Shown in pieces: positions 55,531 to 64,000 of a DNA stretch of 64,000 bases (its first letter is position 1; every line of letters begins with the position of its first letter). The DNA comes from Rhodococcus sp. H36-A4 (GTDB lineage: Bacteria > Actinomycetota > Actinomycetes > Mycobacteriales > Mycobacteriaceae), in contig NZ_JAPVLQ010000002.1 of assembly GCF_027158005.1 (NCBI RefSeq), positions 248,001-312,000 of the forward strand, written 5' to 3'. The notes below the pieces were generated by a model, which was not told the DNA's origin, searched no databases, and was given only the letters and a program-made list of their open reading frames with translations. A program made the translations under genes and the position numbers.

Positions 55531-55863
55531 CTAACCGACCAGCGTGATGATCAACCGGGCGCGTTCTATCGCCGTGACTTCATGCGGATTTTCTGCAGCA
55601 ATGTGCAGGATTGCACCTGTCAGCAACGTGTGAACTTCGCCGTCGACAGCGAAGTTCACCGATCCCTGCACCACCTGAACGATGATCGGGACCGGTGCCT
55701 GGTGTTCCGCCAGCACGGCGCCCTCGTCGAAAGCGAGGTGGCGAATGCGAAAACCCGGACCGTCGAAGGTTCGATGCGGTGAAACACCACCTTCTCGAAT
55801 CGGGTTCTGTTCAGATAGTGCGGCCAAACCGTGGGAAACGAGAATTGATGACCGATCGGACAT
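55531..55863 (-). CDS. Cupin protein of the second iron-type operon
   Basis: 110-aa cupin: LAEHQAPVPIIVQVVQGSVNFAVDGEVHTLL and GAILHIAAENPHEVTAIERA contain the two cupin motifs, with His residues in EHQAP and NPHE. The ATG at 55863 is preferred over a GTG 9 nt upstream. It is first in the minus-strand operon, 69 nt before the binding protein, and divergent from the Crp-type regulator. Role probably sensing or handling of a small ligand. Confidence 0.87.
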   Translation of the reverse strand: MSDRSSILVSHGLAALSEQNPIREGGVSPHRTFDGPGFRIRHLAFDEGAVLAEHQAPVPIIVQVVQGSVNFAVDGEVHTLLTGAILHIAAENPHEVTAIERARLIITLVG

Positions 55864-55962
55864 TGTTTTCACTCTCGTCGGGGTTCACCGTGCATGGAGG
55901 ACAGTCCTCGTTGGCAACGGCGGAACAAATCGATACAGCTGAACAGCACATCGGAGCCTAGG

Positions 55963-55981
55963 TACTGTTAGCCTTGCCTTA
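55963..55981. promoter_or_regulatory. Iron-box-like site shared by the cupin operon and Crp gene
   Basis: Read on the minus strand TAAGGCAAGGCTAACAGTA matches the IdeR consensus at about 13 of 19 positions by eye. It lies in the 194-nt gap between the divergent cupin and Crp-type genes, where it could control both. Confidence 0.45.
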
Positions 55982-56057
55982 CTTGCGAAGTAATACTCGC
56001 ATCATCGGCACTCGATGTCGGTTGCCATGGCAACGTTCGACGGGAGAGGTACATCTC

Positions 56058-56762
56058 ATGTTCGATTCAGGCATCGAAGACCGCGCCTGGCTGCCGGATG
56101 TCATGGGCAGTGAGCTGTTCGCAGGATTTACGGTGGAAGAAATCACGATGGTGACCGAATGCTTGGGCGCCCGTTTGATCTCTTTCGATCACGGCCAAGT
56201 TCTGATGCGCGGCAACTCACAAACCAACGTCGTAGGACTCGTAATCGATGGATCGGTCTTCGCCAGCACTATCGACGGCAAGGGAGTACGTAATCTTGTC
56301 AGCGCCGTCGAGGCTCAGGACGTGTTCGCCGAGGACATGCTTGCCCATGAGCTGCATCACACCGAAAATACTGTGACCGGGGCAATCCCCGGCCGGGCGC
56401 TATTCCTCGGAATGGACAAGATCGTCCGCGCACCGGGCCCTTTGTGCCACCTCAGGAGTCGCGTCGTCGAAAACCTGTTTCGTGTCATGTCGACGAAGAA
56501 TCGAATGCTGCACGAGAAGCTGTCGATGGTTTCGCGAAAGTCATTGCGCGAGCGAATCGTTCTTTTTCTCGGCGATCAACAAGAAAGAACCGCGTCCTCG
56601 CAGTTCACGGTGATCTTCTCACGCGCAGAATTGGCGGACTACCTCAACGTGGACCGCACGGCGCTCTCCCGCGAGTTGATGCGAATGAAGCATGAAGGGC
56701 TGATCGACTTCTACCGGAACAGCTTTTCCATAAAATTGCCGCTTACCGCTGCCACAATGTGA
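56058..56762 (+). CDS. Crp/Fnr family transcriptional regulator
   Basis: 234-aa regulator with an N-terminal cyclic-nucleotide-like domain (SELFAGFTVEEITMVTECLGARLISFDHGQVLMRGN) and a C-terminal winged helix (FSRAELADYLNVDRTALSRELMRMKHEGLIDFYRNSFSI). It lacks an Fnr-type cluster of N-terminal cysteines, and the cAMP-binding phosphate cassette is not evident, so the signal is probably different. The ATG at 56058 has GGGAGAGGT upstream. Divergent from the second iron-type operon and likely its regulator. Confidence 0.92.
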   Translation: MFDSGIEDRAWLPDVMGSELFAGFTVEEITMVTECLGARLISFDHGQVLMRGNSQTNVVGLVIDGSVFASTIDGKGVRNLVSAVEAQDVFAEDMLAHELHHTENTVTGAIPGRALFLGMDKIVRAPGPLCHLRSRVVENLFRVMSTKNRMLHEKLSMVSRKSLRERIVLFLGDQQERTASSQFTVIFSRAELADYLNVDRTALSRELMRMKHEGLIDFYRNSFSIKLPLTAATM

Positions 56763-56899
56763 ACCGGACAGGTCCCCGGCTCGAATGCACGGATCTGCTG
56801 AATCTTGTTGTCGGTCCACGGTACTGGAACGGTGGGTGCCTTCTCACACGCGTCGCCGACGTGGAGGGATGTGCCACAAAAGAAGGTACCGACTTGCCC

Positions 56900-56945
56900 A
56901 GGTGAGTGGAGACACGTCCTGAAGGACGTATTTCCACTCACCTGC
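56900..56945. terminator. Long hairpin between the Crp gene and ino1
   Basis: Outer arms of 12 bp (CAGGTGAGTGGA with TCCACTCACCTG) and an inner stem ACGTCC/GGACGT with a TGAA loop. It starts 8 nt beyond the ino1 stop in a convergent gap, so it probably ends both transcripts. There is no T-run. The rest of 56763-56953 holds nothing else recognised. Confidence 0.7.
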
Positions 56946-56953
56946 AGGGTTGA

Positions 56954-58036
56954 CTACGCGTCGATGATGAACGCTTCGAGCTGCGTGCGCGCGACGTCGT
57001 CGGCGAGCTGCTTGGGCGGGCTCTTCATCAGGTAGGCAGACGCCGGGATGACCGGTCCACCGATGCCACGATCGAGGGCGATCTTCGCTGCGCGAACCGC
57101 ATCGATGATGACGCCGGCCGAGTTGGGCGAGTCCCAAACCTCGAGCTTGTATTCCAGGCTCAGTGGCACGTCGCCGAAGGCGCGGCCTTCGAGCCGGACG
57201 TAGGCCCACTTGCGGTCGTCGAGCCAACCGACGTGATCCGAGGGTCCGATGTGAACGTCCTTGGCGTTGAACTCCTTCTGGAGGTTCGACGTCACTGCCT
57301 GGGTCTTGGAGATCTTCTTCGACTCGAGGCGGGTGCGCTCGAGCATGTTGAGGAAGTCCATGTTGCCACCGACGTTGAGCTGCATGGTCCGGTCGAGCTG
57401 GACGCCGCGATCTTCGAACAGCTTCGCCATGACGCGGTGCGTGATGGTGGCGCCGACCTGGCTCTTGATGTCGTCGCCGACGATGGGGACGCCTGCGTCT
57501 TCGAACTTCTTGGCCCAAACCGGGTCACTGGCGATGAAGACGGGCAGAGCGTTGACGAATGCGACGCCTGCGTCGATCGATGCCTGCGCGTAGAACTTGT
57601 CGGCTTCTTCGGATCCGACGGGAAGGTAGGAGACGAGGACGTCGACCTTCGCGTCGCGGAGGGCCTGGGCAACGTCGACTGCTTCGGCGTCGGCCTCGGT
57701 GATGGTCTCGCGGTAGTACTTGCCGAGTCCGTCGAGGGTCGGTCCGCGGAGTACCTGGACGTTCTTCGGCGGTACGTCGGCGATCTTGATCGTGTTGTTC
57801 TCGCTGGAGAAGATCGCGTCGGAGAGATCGAAGCCGACCTTCTTGGCGTCCACGTCGAACGCGGCGACGAACTCGACGTCGCGGACGTGGTACTTGCCGA
57901 ACTTGACGTGCATGAGGCCGGGAACGGTGGTGTTCTCGTCGGCGTTCCGGTAGTACTCCACGCCCTGGACCAGGGATGAGGCGCAGTTGCCCACACCCAC
58001 AATGGCCACGCGGATGGCGTTGCTGTTCTCACCCAT
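56954..58036 (-). CDS. ino1: Inositol-3-phosphate synthase
   Basis: 360-aa NAD-dependent enzyme making 1L-myo-inositol-1-phosphate from glucose-6-phosphate, the precursor of phosphatidylinositol and mycothiol. NAD motif [20 protein letters not shown], and family motifs [63 protein letters not shown] and [22 protein letters not shown] are clear. Matches Rv0046c. The ATG at 58036 has GAAGGAG upstream. It overlaps the end of padR by 8 nt, so the pair is coupled. Confidence 0.97.
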   Translation of the reverse strand: MGENSNAIRVAIVGVGNCASSLVQGVEYYRNADENTTVPGLMHVKFGKYHVRDVEFVAAFDVDAKKVGFDLSDAIFSSENNTIKIADVPPKNVQVLRGPTLDGLGKYYRETITEADAEAVDVAQALRDAKVDVLVSYLPVGSEEADKFYAQASIDAGVAFVNALPVFIASDPVWAKKFEDAGVPIVGDDIKSQVGATITHRVMAKLFEDRGVQLDRTMQLNVGGNMDFLNMLERTRLESKKISKTQAVTSNLQKEFNAKDVHIGPSDHVGWLDDRKWAYVRLEGRAFGDVPLSLEYKLEVWDSPNSAGVIIDAVRAAKIALDRGIGGPVIPASAYLMKSPPKQLADDVARTQLEAFIIDA

Positions 58037-58616
58037 GGTCGGGTTCTCCTTCTGTCTTGGAAACATTGTTCGGATTCGTGGTGGAGGTGACGGACGGGCC
58101 CGCCTGCTCGGCTGCGATTACTTCGTTGAGCCACCGCACTTCGCGATCGCTCGATTCGAGGCCGAGTTGGTGAAGCTGACTGGTGTACCGGTCGAGCGTC
58201 CCGTTGGCTCGCCCCACGGCGTCGCGGAGTCCTTCACGGCGCTCCTCGACCTGGCGTCGCCTGCCTTCGAGGATGCGCACCCGGGCTTCTGCCGGTGTGC
58301 GACTGAAGAAGGCGAGGTGGACGCCGAATCCGTCGTCGGTGTAGTTCTGTGGTCCGGTGTCGGCAACCAACTCTGCAAAGCGCTTCTTACCTTGCGGAGT
58401 GAGCTCGTACACACGCCGTGCCCGACGTTTCACGAGGGTGTCCGGCCCCGCATCCTCGGCAATCAGCCCGTCCGCCTGTAGGCGGCGTAAGGCTGGATAC
58501 AACGAGCCGTACGAGAAGGCTCGAAATGCACCGAGGAGTCCGGTCAGACGCTTGCGGAGTTCGTATCCGTGCATCGGCGCTTCGAGGAGCAAACCGAGGA
58601 TTGCGAGCTCGAGCAT
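58029..58616 (-). CDS. PadR family regulator upstream of ino1
   Basis: 195-aa PadR-type winged-helix regulator (Rv0047c position): [47 protein letters not shown], and a coiled-coil C-terminal domain ([21 protein letters not shown]). The ATG at 58616 gives the usual [10 protein letters not shown] start. It is the first gene of the padR-ino1 unit and probably represses its own promoter; see the dyads at 58672-58712. Confidence 0.95.
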   Translation of the reverse strand: MLELAILGLLLEAPMHGYELRKRLTGLLGAFRAFSYGSLYPALRRLQADGLIAEDAGPDTLVKRRARRVYELTPQGKKRFAELVADTGPQNYTDDGFGVHLAFFSRTPAEARVRILEGRRRQVEERREGLRDAVGRANGTLDRYTSQLHQLGLESSDREVRWLNEVIAAEQAGPSVTSTTNPNNVSKTEGEPDHG

Positions 58617-58671
58617 GCGACCCTCCTCCTCTGATGTCTGTACCGCAATTGTTGATGCGATTGCCAAGCAT

Positions 58672-58712
58672 ATACACAAAATGTATCGACCCGATATAAG
58701 TTTGGACATATC
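58672..58712. promoter_or_regulatory. Two operator-like dyads in the padR-ino1 promoter
   Basis: ATACA-N5-TGTAT at 58672-58686 fits the general PadR operator form (ATAC/GTAT half sites). A second dyad GATAT-N10-ATATC lies at 58693-58712. Both are in the 56-96 nt region upstream of padR, where binding would block transcription. Confidence 0.55.
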
Positions 58713-58891
58713 TGGGCCTTCGGGTAGCCGAAAATGCAGTCCGAAGCTCGCGTGCGAGACCTAGGCGCTCGCAAGTGGTGAACGCTCCGGCAGAGGTGAA
58801 GCGCCGTGGGCGGAGCCAATTTCAGCGAGAGGTGGCGCGCCGTTGTCACATCAGAGTCGGGATGCCAGGTTCGCAAGTCTGCGGCCGCACG

Positions 58892-58897
58892 TACTCT
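58892..58897 (+). promoter_or_regulatory. -10 element for leaderless DUF5318 gene
   Basis: TACTCT is followed after 7 nt by the GTG at 58905. Confidence 0.5.
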
Positions 58898-58904
58898 GGT
58901 CCTC

Positions 58905-62172
<3,268 letters not shown>

Positions 62173-62181
62173 CGTGACCGG

Positions 62182-63780
62182 GTGAGCGACGACAGATCCA
62201 TCGAACCCGGAGCCTTCGAACCCGGAGCGAGGAAAGTCGTCGCGAGTCCGGGACCGTTGGCACCCGACCGATCCTCGAACGTGGCCCGAGACCTCCCGGG
62301 CGCGAACGACCCGATGACCGCAGAGTTCGCTGCGGTCATCGGTGGGTCGGCGGGCAAGCACGCACTGATCGGCCGCCAGCGATTTCTGACGCCGCTTCGG
62401 GTGGTGTTGCTCCTCGCCGTAGTGTTCCTGAGCTTCGGTTGGTTCGCCAAGGCCGGCTGTATTCAACAGGCACCCAACGGAGCAGAGGGATCGCTGGGTC
62501 TCGACTGGAGTGGTAGCCGTCAGTACGTTGCAATGTGCTATTCCGACACCGTTCCGTTGTACGGCGCAGAGCGCTTGGACCAGGGCGCCTTCCCGTACAA
62601 GAAGTCGTGGGAAGAAGTGGCCGCAGACGGAAGCACGCAGATTCGCTACATGGAGTATCCGGTCCTGTCGGGGATGTATCAGTACGGCTCGATGGTCGTG
62701 GCCAAGGCGTGGAGTTCGATCTCCTGGCTGCCGCAGGCGCTCTCGGTGGTGATCTACTTCAACGTCGTCGCGATCGGGTTGGCCCTTGCATGGTTGGTCA
62801 CCGTCTGGGCGACAGCGATGTCGGCCGGCCGGCGCATCTGGGATGCGGCGCTCGTGGCAGGTTCACCGCTGGTCATCGTGCACGGTTTTACCAACTTCGA
62901 CGCGCTGGCAACAGCTTTCGCCGCCGTGGGAATCTTGGCTTGGGGGAGGAAGCGACCCGTACTGGCCGGTGTCCTGCTCGGTCTCGGCGGCGCGACCAAG
63001 TTGTATCCCCTGCTTCTCTTGGGCCCGCTCCTCGTATTGTGTTGGCGCGCCGGGAAGATGCGCGAATGGTTCCTGACCGCTTCCGCCGCCCTCGGAGCGT
63101 GGCTGGCCGTCAATCTTCCTATTGCACTCCTGTTTCCGAGCGGATGGTCGGAGTTCTTTCGGCTCAACTCCATGCGCGCTGCCGACCCGGATTCGATCTA
63201 CAACGTCATCTCGTCGTTCACCGGATGGACTGGATTCGACGGAACCATGTATCCGGGTGACAAACCGCTGTTCCTCAACGCCGTCACGATGGTGCTGTTC
63301 GTTGCCGTGTGCGCCGGTATTGCCTACATCGCGATGAATGCTCCGATGCGTCCGCGATTGGCACAGTTGAGCTTCCTCGTCGTCGCCGGTTTCCTACTGA
63401 CCAACAAGGTGTGGAGTCCGCAGTACTCACTGTGGCTCGTGCCCCTGGCTGTGCTCGCACTACCGCATCGAAGATTGTTGTTGGCGTGGATGGTGATCGA
63501 CGCCTTCGTCTGGTTCCCCCGGATGTACTACTACCTCGGTGTCGCTGACAAGGGCATCCCGGAGCAATGGTTCACCGCGGCCGTCGTCGTGCGTGACATC
63601 GCCGTGATCGCACTGTGTGCGTTGATAGTTCGGCAGATCTATCGCCCGGACGAGGATCTCGTGAGACTGGGCGGGGTGGACGATCCGGTGGGAGGAGTGC
63701 TCGACCATGCGCCGGATGCGCATCGGGTCACGAAAACCACCGCACCGCAGGCGGTTTCCGTGCCCATGCGCGTGGACTAG
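62182..63780 (+). CDS. GT87-family membrane glycosyltransferase (Rv0051-like)
   Basis: 532-aa integral membrane protein with about ten helices. The first external loop holds GSRQYVAMCYSDTVPLYGAERLDQGAFPY with a short acidic site (DTVPLY) and later MEYPVLSG, as in GT87 polyprenyl-phosphate-mannose dependent transferases. It follows ponA1 by 9 nt and is probably cotranscribed. The product is likely an envelope glycan or lipoglycan, unknown here. The extreme C-terminus overlaps the convergent terD gene by 3 bases. Confidence 0.9.
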   Translation: MSDDRSIEPGAFEPGARKVVASPGPLAPDRSSNVARDLPGANDPMTAEFAAVIGGSAGKHALIGRQRFLTPLRVVLLLAVVFLSFGWFAKAGCIQQAPNGAEGSLGLDWSGSRQYVAMCYSDTVPLYGAERLDQGAFPYKKSWEEVAADGSTQIRYMEYPVLSGMYQYGSMVVAKAWSSISWLPQALSVVIYFNVVAIGLALAWLVTVWATAMSAGRRIWDAALVAGSPLVIVHGFTNFDALATAFAAVGILAWGRKRPVLAGVLLGLGGATKLYPLLLLGPLLVLCWRAGKMREWFLTASAALGAWLAVNLPIALLFPSGWSEFFRLNSMRAADPDSIYNVISSFTGWTGFDGTMYPGDKPLFLNAVTMVLFVAVCAGIAYIAMNAPMRPRLAQLSFLVVAGFLLTNKVWSPQYSLWLVPLAVLALPHRRLLLAWMVIDAFVWFPRMYYYLGVADKGIPEQWFTAAVVVRDIAVIALCALIVRQIYRPDEDLVRLGGVDDPVGGVLDHAPDAHRVTKTTAPQAVSVPMRVD

Positions 63781-64000
63781 ATGTACTTGCCGAGATGCGG
63801 AACTGCTTCGCCTGCGTGCTTGGCGGCGATGCCGTCACCGATGGCCTGAAGCTTCCAGTTTCCACCCTCGCGGTAAACCTTTGCCATGACGAGTCCGGTG
63901 AACGGCATCCCGCCCTGGAGAGTGAAGCGGGCGAGCTCGGTGTTGTTGGTGTCGTCGACGAGGCGGCAGAATGCGTTCTCGACCTGCTCGAAAGTTTGCC
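63777..64000 (-). CDS. TerD family stress protein (5' end beyond window)
   Basis: The minus-strand frame (TAG at 63777-63779) encodes QTFEQVENAFCRLVD, ELARFTLQGGMPFTGLVMAK and WKLQAIGDGIAAKHAGEAVPH, which is the C-terminal part of a TerD/CABP protein. These bind calcium and occur in tellurite and phage-stress gene sets. The frame remains open to the window edge, so only about 74 C-terminal residues are seen. Paralogue type cannot be settled. Confidence 0.92.
   Translation of the reverse strand, partial: QTFEQVENAFCRLVDDTNNTELARFTLQGGMPFTGLVMAKVYREGGNWKLQAIGDGIAAKHAGEAVPHLGKYI

Noticed and set aside
56844-57518. 224-codon minus-strand frame overlapping ino1
   Set aside because: It lies in another frame of the intact ino1 gene and is Arg/His-rich with no family features.

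Overview
The window looks like high-GC actinobacterial chromosome, most likely Rhodococcus (Rhodococcoides/fascians-type) or a close Nocardiaceae relative. The gene content and order match two blocks that flank the replication origin in mycobacteria: parA-parB-GNAT-cwlM-trxA-trxB-rsmA-sigM-murJ-DUF6049-mutT4-pcnA (Rv3918c to Rv3907c) and MFS-yqgE-leuS-ino1-padR-DUF5318-ponA1-GT87 (Rv0037c to Rv0051). Here the two blocks are joined, with accessory genes inserted between them. The genus is an inference from remembered synteny and sequence style, not from a database search.

Layout. 1-2.7 kb: chromosome partitioning (parA truncated by the window edge, parB) and a GNAT-like gene. 2.8-14.3 kb, minus strand: cell-envelope and redox operon (mutT4, DUF6049, MurJ with a pseudokinase tail, SigM and its anti-sigma factor, TrxB, TrxA, CwlM). 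14.4-25.6 kb: tRNA nucleotidyltransferase, a secreted DUF4185 protein, an MFS transporter, a deletion scar holding two gene remnants, YqgE, a diguanylate cyclase, a DUF1648/SdpI-like pair and LeuS. 25.7-40.6 kb: accessory genes, including an iron-siderophore ABC importer behind an IdeR-type iron box, an acyl-CoA synthetase, patatin and thioesterase genes, DUF202 pair, glucosylglycerate hydrolase and two AraC regulators. 40.7-51.6 kb: PhoX phosphatase, a complete polar amino-acid ABC importer, a minus-strand cluster with DUF2786, a 42-residue coupled ORF, TfoX-like and metallohydrolase genes, and a carbohydrate ABC importer with no ATPase but a coupled 60-residue membrane protein. 51.6-56.8 kb: a second iron-type ABC importer with a methyltransferase, a cupin and a divergent Crp/Fnr regulator around a shared iron-box-like site. 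57-64 kb: core genes again (ino1, padR, DUF5318, ponA1, GT87, terD end).

How the parts work together. The 2.8-14.3 kb block supplies lipid II export (MurJ), its kinase-responsive regulation (pseudokinase tail; catalytically dead CwlM), envelope/redox stress sensing (SigM/RsmA) and the thioredoxin system; ponA1 at 59-62 kb uses the exported lipid II. Two FecCD-type importers take up iron chelates. Several genes start with a GTG or ATG placed 5-8 nt after a TANNNT -10 element and have no Shine-Dalgarno sequence, so leaderless translation is common here. Short genes below the usual calling limit (39, 42 and possibly 45 residues) were found by reading the gaps. No tRNA, rRNA, CRISPR array, insertion sequence or parS site was seen.
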